From the NCBI GenBank assembly GCA_023014335.1, contig JAECYW010000012.1, positions 1,860,001 to 1,924,000 on the forward strand: a stretch of DNA of 64,000 nt, written 5' to 3'. The translations under genes were made by a program, and so were the position numbers. Origin of the DNA: Galerina marginata (lineage: Eukaryota > Basidiomycota > Agaricomycetes > Agaricales > Galerinaceae). The notes under the pieces were generated by a model, which worked only from the letters and a program-made list of their open reading frames with translations, had not been told where the DNA came from and searched no databases. Shown here one piece after another: positions 12,546 through 24,849 of the stretch (its first letter is position 1; the number at the start of each line of letters is the position of its first letter).

Positions 12546-14596
12546 TTATTTTTTAACGCGCTTCTTTGAACGTCCACGACCTTGCGGAATACTATGCTCC
12601 AAAATGTCAATAGCCCTCTTCGATGGCTTGGCAGTTCGCTTTGGCCGGTCCTGAGATTTGTTAATTTCGATGTGTGTCCTACTCTGCAGTTGGGTATTTG
12701 GAAGTGAGATGGTAGGTCCAGAAAGTTTCTGTATAGGAATAGGAGACGATGGCCCAGCAATCTCGGAGGCTGATGAATCTCGGTGAGTGAAACAAGACGG
12801 GAAATACTGAACCATCGAACCATACCTAGCGCGAGGGCACTTCCATTCACAGCAACAGTTTGGGTTCGTTGTGGCGCAATATGATGCGGTAGTTGGGCAG
12901 AAAGGTCTAAGGAATGGGTAATATCTGGAGACAGCGGCACAGTGACATTTATGGCAGAAGGAAAACTTGAGGGCTGCGTCGTTGTAACCGGGTCCTCGGG
13001 TGACAAGGATGTTTGCCCAGACGACAAGGGGATATCCAGTTGAGATAGGGATGGAGACCGAGATGGATAAAAAACCTCCAGCGGATCTTGCGCGTTAACC
13101 TTTTCGATCTCTTGTTCTACTGAACGTTGATTTAGAACGCGCGTAATTGCACTTCGCGACTGAAATATCGGAAAGAGTCTGGTTTCGGGATGAACCTGAA
13201 ATTCGAAAATTGCGGACGCGAGGTCACGGAGATCGGCGGCAGACATGCTCGCTGGTCGTAAAAAGTTCATTGTAGGCCCGAAAGTGAGAAGAGAATGGAA
13301 GAATTCCGAAGGACTTGCTACGATCTCGGACCATGGCAGACCAGGCATATCAATGGATCGTGGCCAGGCAAGTCCTGCAGTATGATGAAATGGTTAAAAA
13401 TGCACCAAGGCCGCACTTAGAGGTACTTACCCCAAGAGAGTTCGAGAAATGCTTGAAGTGTCAAGCGCAGATCAGATATTGTTCCATTTTCTTCGTTATA
13501 TTTGGGGAAGACATAAATTCCGGCTTCATTCTTGGAGAATAATGTTGCAAAATTAAAAAGCTGATTCGCTGAAATAGCCAGTTAATGTTAGGCGCCAAGA
13601 AGATTAGTCAGACGTACATCGTACTGCCGCTTCGCAGTACTCGGTCCAGGGGCGAAGGACTAAATTTTGGTAATCTGGATGGAATCTGTCGAAGGTTAGT
13701 ATATCAGGAGATTCGTCGTCGGTTATTTGGAGCCTGTCTTGCTATCAGTGAAAAACTCAACAGTTAGCGGGATATTACTTACGTTCCAAGCTTTAGCCGA
13801 TCATTGATATCGCGATAGCCATAGAGAACATGGTATGCGGCGCTCCCGATCTGATGTGGTCCAGGACCCATAGTACTGCGCAGCGTATTATACAAGCTGA
13901 ACGCAAGGTTCTCTTGGTTCCTTGAGATTGCTTTATAATGAGTGAAAAGATTAACGAATTAATGTCGGAAAATTACTTATGGATGTTGCCCTGAGCATTC
14001 TTAGCTTCATTATCAATGCGGGACTTCTCTTCCCATTGTGACCTTTCTTCGTCTGATAATGCTTGCCAAGCGGTAGAGGCGATTACTTGCCAATGGCCGG
14101 CATGGCTCTGAGAGGATTGTGAGAGCTCTAGTCGACGTTGGTTGGCTTGTTCGCTGAAGCTAACTGTGTTGGCCCGTTCGAAGTGCTTGCGGCCCGTTGT
14201 GGATACAGAATCTTGGAGAACGAGGACGGGTAGCTGTGGCTGAGGAGAAGACCACTTTAGAGTGTTTTCCCTGACGGTTCGTTTGCGATTGTGGAACTTC
14301 CGCTTAAATCGCTGCCACGGGTTGACAATATTAGCCACGCAGGAAAAGGTGGAGAAGTGGAAAAATATTTGGCGTGCCTGTTGCCAGTCATCCACTTCTT
14401 TGAGGCCTTCTTTAAATGTGGTAGAGAATTCATATAGTTTTTCTGTCTTCCACTTGAGCAGGTCTTCGTCGTCCGATGGGGGAGGTTGACCGGCAGTGTG
14501 GACTTTGTTGATCCCGAGCTTCTGGTCATACTCTTTGTAATTGGATTCAAACCACTCGACCATTTCCTTGGGAAATTTTTCCTTCGTGTCTGACAT
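12546..14596 (-). CDS. Orphan six-exon gene, basic C-terminus
   Basis: Exons on the minus strand 14596-13977, 13920-13783, 13733-13618, 13568-13431, 13374-12826 and 12769-12546 join in phase to 594 residues. The start is taken at 14596 (MSDTKEKF), inside a slightly longer frame starting at 14629. No named domain. Residues about 150-205 include a WQVIASTAWQALSDEERSQW stretch whose tryptophan and acidic spacing recalls HMG-box-like helices. The middle part is Ser/Thr/Pro-rich and probably disordered. The C-terminus ends in a basic nuclear-localisation-like cluster (GRGRSKKRVKK). Introns are 44-57 nt. A DNA- or chromatin-associated role is only inference. The unbroken phase across five introns argues that this is a real gene. 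Confidence 0.65.
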
Positions 14597-17500
14597 GGAA
14601 TCAAGAGCAAAATCAAGAGGTCTAAGCAAGGACGGGATACGAAAAATAAAAATTCCTTATTTATAGTCTAAGCAAGCGTGGTCGCCTTGACGGACTTTCT
14701 TACTCATCCGATTGAGGATTCTGACTTTGTGAGGACACCTCCTGTCGAGCTCAAATCCGGCGCGAAAGCGGACACCACTGGGTGCTTCCTTCCTGTAATA
14801 AACAAAATTTTCTGGGACTGCCGCGCACCTTAGTCCTCAATTTCCAAGGGGATTGAGACTAATCCTTTCGTCTTCTGAGCACGGGGTGCCACTCAAATCC
14901 ATCTCCTATAAGTGCAACTTTTGGACTTTCGTCACAGGACCTTTCTCCTTTAGACACCCAAAATTTGCCTTGGGGACAGGGTGCTCCGGCGGCGCCCTAT
15001 CCCCTAAACATTACCAGCACTTTTAACTCGGAAATGCGTGAAATCCGGACAAGTTTCACCGAGTTCCCGGGTCTTGTTTGGGACAAATGTGCCCAACAGC
15101 GCAATATTCATGCATAACGCCTCGGCGGAAATTCACCCGACGTAGTCCATCGAACGAAAGTCCCAATAACCTAGACTGAATTTTATCTTATTGCCGTTGG
15201 AACTCCTGTAATCTCTGTCGGCTATTTACTGCAGATTTCGACATTTCGCTGAAAATGAAGATATTACTCGGGTTATCAGACTACTTCGCCCTTCATAAGT
15301 CTCTGCATTTGTCTAAATTGGTTAGCTCTTTTAAATCCTACTTTTTGCCAATAATGTCAACATCGCTCAAAAATTTCAATTACTAAGCTTCGAGCTCTTT
15401 ACAGGCGGGTCTTAGACTTGAATCTATATGACGCTGTTCAGTGAGGCACGGGTTACCCTATGCTGCTTCTGCACCGATCCACAAACTACAACCTCTAACG
15501 CAGTTGACCACCAGGTGCAGGCTGGAAATCTGTCAGATTCGCGCCACTCCGGCGAGAATTTCTGAGTCGCCTGAGCGATCCCGGGCCATATTTTGCTGCA
15601 ATGCACATGCGTGCGATCAAGCTGCAACATTCTGAGCCTAATTATTAAAGGAAGCTGGAAACGTGTTACGTACATAATCTCATGAAAAGACAGAAACAAG
15701 GTCCCGCTTTCACTTTGGAATGATTCAGGTGCCAAAGTATGGGTACCTGCCGGCGATTTCTCAATTGCATCAACTTCTGATAAGAGAACTATAGCCATAT
15801 TTGTGACGTTCGAGTAAAGTCAATGGAACTGACCGTTCTCTGGCTTCGAATTCGGCGGAGCTTCTGGAGCAATTCGTTTTCTAAATCGATTCACTGTCAG
15901 TCAAAGGAATGAGCTCACCGATTGTGGGTGAGTCCATGTGGGTCGATAAAATGAAAACGGTCGTAAAGAACTTATGCACATCTGGCCGCCCGATTTATGT
16001 GCTTTGGAACAAATTGGAAAGTTAATCCTGTCTAAATTTCGATAGATACAAGCACGCGGTGACGCAACCGGACAAGACAGGTTGTACGGGCCCCGTGGAG
16101 TGAACGTCTAGCGGACGTGCGATCCGTCGCTTTGCGTGTAGCGCGTGTTACCTCGTAAGCTTCAACTTACGCTAGATATCCTTCTGATGAGTCACACAGA
16201 TCCTGGCAAGTACATGGTAAACCCCCATACCCGGAGCTTTAGAAGCTTCAGACTCCAAAAGGGCGTGGCTTTCCATTAAAATGCCCTATTTGTCATTGAT
16301 TATAGGCAATTGTGAATGTGCAGCGGTAAAAATAAAGGAGCGAACATGCGGACGGGAAATAAGTAACTATTCCGTTCTGAATTTTTCATACCCATATTTA
16401 ACAAAGAAATTTCGGGTAGCCGAGGTTCAAGGCAAGTGGTCGGATGAAACTCCCATCTATTTCAACTCCCATCTATTTCAACTTGCAAGATCACTATATG
16501 GGCAAAAATCAAGGTCATTATTTTAATCTCTCTTATAAGATATGTGGTTCTGGGGCATGTTCTCTGCAACTTAATGCATCACGCAATAGACTCAACGTCG
16601 CAGAACTTGTTCTGCGACGTTGGCAGGCGCTTATTTACGTAACTCCTTTTGGGCATTGACGACCGTCGGCCCGGCCTGGGTAAATAGACAAATTCGAATT
16701 GGAAAACCTATGGCCACCGAACAAGCTAATCGTATCTCGTAGTTAATGCGACAATGCCTACAGGCTACGAACTGACTTCTATTTCTAACCAGGCTGAGAA
16801 TTTGAAGGGGATCTCAATATTTTTGTTCTTTTGTGACGAATAACATAATGGTACCGAATACACTGACGTATGGTAATACCCACCGACACGGGGTAGTCTA
16901 TCCGCTTCCACCTACAACCGACGAAACAAGCACAGGAAGCTGCAGTTCAACACCTCGACCAAGACTTTTCTCCATTTAGGGAAGGATTCGTCAATGGGTA
17001 TCAGGACAATGATCCAACTGGTTATATCGGGCACCGATCTGGATGTTGACCCAATCTACGATCCTATATCACTCAGCTTGCATCATAATTGGTTGATTCC
17101 CCGCAGGATTTGGAAACATAGATTACTTTCAGACCTCCCTGACGCGGTGCCAGCGCCAGAAGCTGATCAATGAGATTGGTGTACGCGATTGGGCGCACCA
17201 TCACTTTTCAACCGTTTTAGGAAGCATTTGATGTCGGCAGGCAACCGGCATCAAAGAAAGTCGTTAGAATCTGCGCTTATTATCTGGAAGAGGGCCTTTT
17301 CCTGCCTTTTCCAGATGGAATGCCTTCGGAGCTTCAAAAATGTTTCAGGGTCCTCAGGAACTGATGGAAACGGTTCTGGCAACTCCACATGGCCCATAAG
17401 CGACTCCGGGATCTCTCGGAATTTGATCTGGGCCGATCGGTCGTTATTTGGAGTACCTGAGAAATGTTCAAGAACGCCAGAATGTTGTATACCATGGCCA

Positions 17501-18055
17501 CAGAAGCACACAGCGTGAAATTAATCGGCAAGCCCAAGACAATCTTGTGGTCGTGAACTCGGGATACTTAGGCCGGAACATGTGCCCCCCTCTTGCTGGC
17601 TTTGTGGTACGGCTGAATCACTACAGTACGTGTGCGTGTCAGCTTCTGTCAGCTTTTGTCAAGGGTTGAAGGATTTATGATGACTTCCGCCCCGCAGGCA
17701 ATCAGAAGACGCGATGCGACGCCCTCTGGGAAGGTTGTTTTCTCATCTGTTGATGAAAAAATGTGGATTTGCGATGAGATCTCGTCCTTCAAAGCTTTGA
17801 TCCTTTTGGCGCCCGTGACTTGTCTTGTCGGTAACTTGCGACGTTTTCGAAGCTTCATGAGTTGACGCCAGCCTTTTCTTCTGTTTGACAGCCCCATGTG
17901 AAACCAGGCGAGCCGGGCAAACCAAGCGAGACTGCATGCACTGTCCCCCGATTTGAACTGAACGCTAACTCGTTGGAACTTTCATTCCACGACCCGTATC
18001 TTTCTCTTATCCCTCGTACCTTGTTTCCTCGTTTTTTTCAACAAACATTTCTAAC
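14597..18055. other. Gene-poor stretch with one palindrome
   Basis: Weak coding signals only. A minus-strand frame at 15798-15424 has a good internal GTACGT donor, but no domain. A plus-strand stretch at about 17430-17625 encodes LEYLRNVQERQN and onward, but is interrupted upstream by stops in all useful frames. Either could be a gene relic. A tandem copy of CTCCCATCTATTTCAA occurs at about 16450-16485. Confidence 0.4.
16593..16622. repeat. Perfect 14-bp inverted repeat
   Basis: CAACGTCGCAGAAC at 16593-16606 is followed by TT and by its exact reverse complement at 16609-16622. A near-continuous 30-nt palindrome like this could be a dimeric protein binding site or a collapsed fold-back element. 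No flanking gene explains it. Confidence 0.85.
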
Positions 18056-19613
18056 ATGGGCTACGACCCAAATTTTCTGTATGTCTTTAATTGGTTAGCA
18101 ACGGGGACTACAAACGCAGGCTGACTGTCTCCTCCAGAAAGGGCAAACGAAAGGATCACCTACTTAACTTTGTGCTGCGCCAACCCTCGGTACAGTGGCC
18201 GACTGAACTTGGCCCATTTTCACTCTCTAAGGTGCCAAAGGCGGACGTTCTCCGTAAAGCCCTTCTAGGCGACTACGGGTACCACCCAGAGGAGGAGGTA
18301 AGTTGCGACGCTCACAGTTAATTAACTTTGCTTAATTTCTGCAAGGACGTTGCTGATTCACCGAACCAACATGAACTCCTGACAGACACGCTTACAAAAT
18401 GTTCCGCCGCCTCACAAACGCCTGATGCGTCGACCATAAGTGACCAGGTATCCAGTGAGTGATCGAAAATTGGAACCGTTCGACCAAGTCGTCATCCCAA
18501 TTTTCCAGCTATTGTGGAACAGGGACACGATGTTAATGCCCACCTGCATCCTAAACCCAATCTTAAACGAAAAGGTCCTGTCCCCTGCTCGGATGAAGCT
18601 CATTGTGATACCCTGCCTTTATCTGCAGTCGGTACCTCCCCGGTCGACACTAACAGTCCGAGTGAGTGATTGAGAATCTTGAATCCCTTAACATCATCCA
18701 ATTCTTGACTACTTATAGGCCAGAATGACCGTCCCAATTTCGGTTTTCTTAAATTACCTGCCATGGCTCCCCAATTGGAGGATGTTTTTTGTGACGGACA
18801 AACCGTAGCTCAATCCGACTGGGAGATTGACAATCCTACAGTATGGGCATCGGTATCTTCGACCGCCGGCCGAGAGCCAACGCCCTTGTTGAATGAAAAC
18901 CACGAGTCTCCACCTCTATCCCCACCTCTCAGTTGTTATTCTCAATCTGATTCAGATGCGAGATCGAATGAAGAGTCAGCACCGGAGTCGGAAGAAGAGT
19001 CGGACGTGAAGCCCAATGTCGGTGCAAGCTCAGATGCATCCACACCCTATTCTGTGCTTGGCGAAATCGATTTACCATCAGATCTTCGTATGACTAACGA
19101 AGAACTCAAAACACAGGACTTTATTTTGATGGACAATTTTGTTCACAGTGACGTGGTGTGGTCGCAGAAGATCGAAGCCCTGGACAAATCCAAGGGTAAA
19201 AGCACCAAACAAATAAACGCTACTGTCCGAACGCAGATTGCCATTTGGGCTATCGCTGTCGATTTTGTAGACGTCATCCACGGCAAATGTGACTGGCAAG
19301 TGGGTTTAATATTCGATACATTTCATCTTCTGCCTCAATTTAACACCTCTATGTCGTGTAGGAGAGAACTGGAACCATCCCAATAACCACAATACAAGAA
19401 TATCTCCGAAGGGCCCCATCCTGGTTCACCCGAGCTCGACCTGCTGTCCTGGTAGCAAGATTGCTAGGTCCTGGTTCACCTACTCCAAACCACGAGGTGT
19501 GCATGTTCTTGGAAGGGAGGGCGGGCGTAGAAGCAATCCAAAAGTTCTCAGCGAGATTTGTGAAGAAGGAAGGAAGGTTGTTTGTACTCCGTTCTCACCC
19601 TTTGCCCACTTAA
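18056..19613 (+). CDS. Orphan six-exon gene, acidic disordered centre
   Basis: Exons 18056-18078, 18120-18297, 18346-18454, 18509-18661, 18719-19299 and 19362-19613 join in phase to 431 residues. The tiny first exon (MGYDPNF) is followed by a basic patch (SRKGKRKD) and a compact globular-looking stretch ending in YGYHPEEE. A long Ser/Pro/Glu-rich segment around residues 215-290 is probably disordered. The last 150 residues are mixed helical, with a hydrophobic AIWAIAVDFVDVI helix. No family recognised. Splice sites are canonical throughout (GTATGT, GTAAGT, GTGAGT, GTGAGT, GTGGGT donors). It lies 1.1 kb upstream of the KDZ transposase in the same direction but shows no similarity to it. Likely a lineage-restricted gene. 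Confidence 0.62.
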
Positions 19614-20708
19614 TTCTCCATGACACTGGTATTGCTTTTTGAGTCGTATTCTGTCCCTTGCTGTTTCATAAAATACTGAAAATCTTGTACACTTGACGAA
19701 CAACACAGTCACATTTGATCTGCCTTCTTGAAAGGTCACTAAGTGTGGCAGATGGTGGCCTGTCCTGTTGAATTGGAGGGGATTCCGGAAAAATTTATAT
19801 TAGATGCAGGTAAGTAAATGTTCAACGATACCACTGGCAAGCAACTATTAGCATCACCGGCACTGCCGTTTACCCCCACATTCACCACGTTACTGCCTCG
19901 CCCAAAATTTAAATCAAAACTTTATTGATTCAGGTACCACTGTGTGATTTCCATTCGGAAGTGGCTATCCCGCAGTTCTTTGCCATAGACGTGAGTCGAC
20001 AAACTTTGAAGTTTGAACGAGCTGGTAACCTGGATCCGCGGAGTCGCCAACTGCAAAAAATAAAAATAAAAAATAATGGAGAACGAGAATCGGCCTTACT
20101 CACCTAAACCGTGCATACGATTGTTTTATTGTAGCCTGGGCGTTTCATGTACTGGCCCTTTCATCCGTGGCAATGATCGCAAGCCCAGACTCACTGGACA
20201 CGACTCATTCTAAACTTGTAGTTCTCACGGTCCGAAGTTTGAACCCCGATTACTTTTACAATTTGAGCAAACAAGGGCGCTCATCCTGGACTGCGCCTAC
20301 TATCTAAGCGGTTACTGGGCGCTGTTTAGGCCTTCCTTCGCATATTCACTGGCCCCACCTACAGCATTTGATGCAATTAACGGTCGCAAATAACTTCCTG
20401 CCAATGCCCCACTTGAAATAGGCTAGATGTTCAAGTTCCAAACTGAGATACGAAACTTGAATGAAGCCATATCTCGCATTCATAGTTATCGTTATCACCT
20501 TGGGGAAACCTGCAACTAAGGCGACAATGAAGATTAGAAGTTCACCGCAAACGGTGCTAGGGCAACGTTTTATGCTGCGAAGGCGATGTTCCTCTACCGA
20601 AGAGATTATTGTGAGACCCAGTACTCTGGTCGATTAGTTCAAACACGTTCACTTTTCTGGTCCCCTGAATGTGGTATAAATGCCAACTGCCCAATTACAG
20701 TCGGAACT
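19614..20708. other. Upstream region of the KDZ gene
   Basis: No gene seen. The transposon's left end should lie here, but I could not find a terminal inverted repeat matching sequence downstream of 24321. Confidence 0.4.
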
Positions 20709-23700
20709 ATGCCACCCAAGTCCCAAAAAGATCTCAAAGAACGTCGCAGGGCATTTGAGAAGGCGCATAGCACCTTTTCTGACCCTGGTTCGATATGGAC
20801 AAGACTCGTAGGCACATCGTCTGGTTTCGTCCAATCCACGGCTGAGCAACTGGGCTTTAATACGGAGCGACCTTGGAAGAGATTCCGAACCGGCGGGCAG
20901 CCCTCTGCGGAAACTACATCTATCCCGATCCCGCCGACGAATCCCGGGAATGGACTCTCTGGTGCTCAAGAGGAAATCCTGCCGGATGCAAATGACGAGC
21001 AGTTTGTCCACAAAAAGCCATATGTGCGTTATTCTCCTCATCAGCCGAATTTTTCTAACATTCCTCCCAGGGGAAGTCGTCACTCTTAGAGCAATTTAAG
21101 ACTCGGTTCACGACTTTTATGACTTATTTATGGGCAAGAGAAACGGACGAAGGGATCGGAAACATGTGTAAATGCAAGCGACTCGTTTGCTCCACCCGCT
21201 GCGCCGACTGCTTTCAATCACCAATGACTTGCAGCATTTGTTTTGTCGACAACCACAAGAACAATCCCATGCACTGGGCGGAATATTGGAACGACGAGTT
21301 CTTCCAACGTTGCGACATTTCTCAACTTGGATATGTAATTACACTCGGCCATCACGGAGAAATCTGTCCCTCTGTCGACTACCAAAAGAACTCTCATCTC
21401 AGTCCCTTCACTATCGTGGATGTAAACGGCATTCATTGCACTCGCCTAGCTTTTTGCCAGTGTGCTGGAGCAGGTGATGCTGTCGAGCAGCTCCTTGGCG
21501 CGCGTATTTTTCCTGCATCGGTCATTCGTCCGGCCACAGGCTTTACTTTCAACCTTCTCGAGACCTTCCAAATGGATTGTTTGCAGTCGAAGAAATCTGC
21601 CTATGATTATATCGAAGGCTTACGCCGACGAACAAATAATGCATTCCCTGCCGATGTTCCGGTACGACAAAAAATTACTCGATTATCTCCAACATTAATC
21701 ATTGTTTAGGACCCTTATAAGCAATTTCTACTCGTCATGCGCGTTTGGCGCGCATTGAAAGCGGAGAAACGAAGCGGTCAAGGTCACGGTATCGATCGGG
21801 AATTTCCTGACCGAGCGCCTGGCAGCGTAGTTGTTCCATGTTTTGCTTGCCCTGAACCTGGTTTCAATATGGACGATTCTGATATGTCTGACGAAGAAAT
21901 TCAGTACGTATATTTAATTATATGCTTAATCTCGCCTTATTCCCTTTGCGATTTTTTAGGCACGCAACAACTCTTTTTCTTTCGATTGACGGCCATTTCG
22001 GGCTTATGCAAAAGGACAAGAACAATGATCCGGATGACCTCTCCTTATTGGAAGGAAAGGGATTCTTTCCTCCAGATGGACCTTATCAACAATACATTGC
22101 CAAGGCCGGTCCATCAACGGAGGTAAATTTTAATTTTCATGTTTATGTCTTATAAACTGAAGTTTTAAACCGACAGAAATCCACATGCGCCAAGTTACAT
22201 GTTGCAAATGCGCAAAACAAGTTGAAATTCCGTGGATGTCGCTGCTCAGGTGTCGTGGCTGTGACCTGTGCGCGTCATGGCATTTTTCGACATGGAGCAA
22301 TTGCGGATCTTCAACTGGGAGAGAGGTACGTCGTGATTTGTCGACACCTTGCTGCAACCTGACAAGTTCCAGGTATTGCAATTCCTATCATGCTCTTGCT
22401 GGCGCTATCAAATCCTGCCGTCGCAATAAGTTCATCGTCTTGACTTACGACATCGCCTGCCAATTTTCCATAAACCTCAAAGAACGTTTCGCTAAAGCTT
22501 TTCCCGCGCTTTCTCACATCGTGGACAGGATCAGACACTTTGTCCCAAAGTTGCATATCCAGGGACATAAAGATGACTGCCAATACCGATATTCTTTGAA
22601 TTTTTCGCGCTGGACTGGCCGCACTGACGGCGAGCGGATTGAGTCTTGCTGGAGTGAAGCAAAGCAAGCTGGCGGCATGACCAAGGAGATGAACACAGGG
22701 CATCGGCATGACACTCTTACGGACTTTCAAAATGATTGGAACTGGGTGAAAGCTCAGAAACTCGGTACGCTCTTTTCTGCCAATGTATGTTCCTATATGA
22801 CATTCAAACCCATCACACTGATTCTTGTAGGGGCGTCACTTCGAAAGCACTATATAGATGCAAGAGACAATGCAGCCAAGAAACTGGACCATTATATTGG
22901 ACTCAGTTTAGTCAATGGTCCTGAACGTGTGAAGCGTTGGTCTATTCTCTCTACGAAACCCCGAAAAATCGATGGGGAATGGCATAGTGTTTACCGATAT
23001 AAAGCACCAAAATGTAAGTGTTTCCACAAAATCATCGGAATTCTTCTTATTCTGTCGCCCTTAAGGTCCAAGTCAGGCAATAGTTTACCGCGACATGCTG
23101 AAAGCGGAACTCAAGAAGCAGGAAACTTCGAATATGCGAAGTCCAGTCACACCCACAACGATGTACCTCAATGCAGGGCTAAAAATTCAATCCAAGCAGT
23201 GAGTTCGCGCTTCACATTCAAGACATTAACTTATATCAGAGTATAGACAACTGCTGGTCTCAAAAATTAGAAACGCCATAAAGGAGGATCGCAATGCCGA
23301 TGTTTCAGTTAGGTTTGAACAAGAAAGGCGCACTATCTCTACTGAAATTAAGAGGTGGCGCAAAACCCAACAGGATATCTCCCCTGGTGTTACGGACCAC
23401 CTCTCACGACTCCCAACACCGACGTCAATCGAACATGAAACTCTGCTTCTACCCTCCGATTTCTCGCCCGCCGAAAGAGTAACATATACTATTGAACACT
23501 TGGTGGACGATGAATTTCGCCTTCGAGAAGGCCAAGCCCACGACGCTCTGCGGTCCCTTCGTGCACAAGTTAAGTATAGCATGATATTATCCCAATATAA
23601 GAAGTCCAAGAAAAACGGCATTCATGGGCAAAACCTCAATACCCGGTTTGGACGTATGATGCAAGACGCATACGACAAGCAGGCAGGGCATATGGAAAAA

Positions 23701-24321
23701 TATCGGCGTACAAGAGAGGCGATGGTTCGTCTCAAGTTACCGAAGGACAGCAAGGAGTTTCCAGAGCTCCATGATGCTGACATTTGGACAAAAAACCTAA
23801 CATCTTATCACAAACTTGGCGATGGACAACGGACAGAGGGTTGGATTTGGCGTGTAGGGTTGCCTGCCAACATTTCGGATCATGAGCGCGAGGGCTACCT
23901 CGAAGACGGTGCATCTTCTGTTTCTATTTTGTGTTACCTTACTGATTTAATATTTATAGCTGATCGTGTTCAATGGTTCCGTGCAAAGGCAGATATGGAA
24001 CGCTGGCAAGAAGAAGTTGAAATTCTAGCCCAAGAATTTAGGCGGGCAATCCTAGGCTTCGAAAAGATGGATCAAGTATGGTCGTTGCTCGCCATATCTC
24101 CGAGTCAGTCCAATTGGTCACAAGAGCCCGCTGACCCCAGAGTCGAACAAGGCAAAATGATTTATGGGAAGAAGAAAGCGGCCATGTTTCGAAAAATGGC
24201 AAATGATGCCCGGGCTGCATTTGACTCGGTTGGTGGTACATGGCCCGCAGAAGGTGTTTCTTTGGCCGATCACATTCGATCCCAGCGACCCAGCCAAGAA
24301 ATACGCTGGGATAATTCCTAG
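20709..24321 (+). CDS. KDZ-superfamily transposase with CxC2 zinc cluster
   Basis: Ten exons (20709-21023, 21071-21661, 21710-21903, 21960-22122, 22177-22325, 22373-22764, 22831-23013, 23066-23198, 23247-23908, 23960-24321) join in phase to 1047 residues, the usual size for the family. KDZ (Kyakuja-Dileera-Zisupton) transposases are DDE cut-and-paste enzymes. Residues about 138-200 form the CxC2 cysteine cluster: CKCKRLVC, CADC, CSICF, then HW and a LGHHGEICP ending. The catalytic acids fit D377 (LFLSIDGHFGL), D497 (VLTYDIACQF) and E558/E561 (TDGERIESCW). Between them lies the family's Cys/His insert CAKLHVANA...CARHG, which precedes GERYCN. The C-terminal half has the conserved helical RFGRMM and WFRAKADMERWQEEVE segments. 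Every intron keeps phase and there is no internal stop, so the copy may be functional. Terminal repeats were not identified. Confidence 0.93.
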
Positions 24322-24849
24322 CATCTTGCATAATATTTGTAGGATCCGATTTGAGTGATATGAACAAGGATGTCAGTTACCGTTCTTAGACCCTGAGATC
24401 GATATGCGGTAGAATAACGGTAGAATAATGACAGTTATGAAGTCGTAAAATAGATATGAACTCTGTATCCTGGCGTATCCGGATAAACGGCACTAGAGTC
24501 CTATAATAGATACGAAGATTATGAGCAAGTGGGGTAAATGAGAGGCTGGAATAGTTACATCGGTTATGAGAGCAGTCATATTTACAGACAATATAAGGAT
24601 ACGGGAGAGCAAAGACACAACCAGAGATGAAGTGCAGCGAGAACGAGGGTTGCAGCAGAGAGCAGGAAGCAGATGAGAACAACGAATATACAAACCTCAA
24701 GCCATCAGAAGTCAGTAGGTAACGAGTAAGGTCCGGAAATTGTCGTCAGTAAGTGTAGAATGAGGCGCCGAGATTAAGCAAGAGCGGTAACTATGATGCG
24801 ATGTGAGGTTATTACAGTTCAACAAAAAGAAATAGCGCACACCTAGGCA
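24322..24849. other. Downstream of the KDZ gene, nothing recognised
   Basis: AT-rich sequence with a near-duplicate of GGTAGAATAA at about 24408 and 24419. The right end of the transposon should lie here or just beyond. Confidence 0.4.

Noticed and set aside
15424..15798. 124-residue minus-strand frame with a GTACGT donor
   Set aside because: It is open with or without the intron, has no domain and no upstream or downstream partner exons; kept only as a note.
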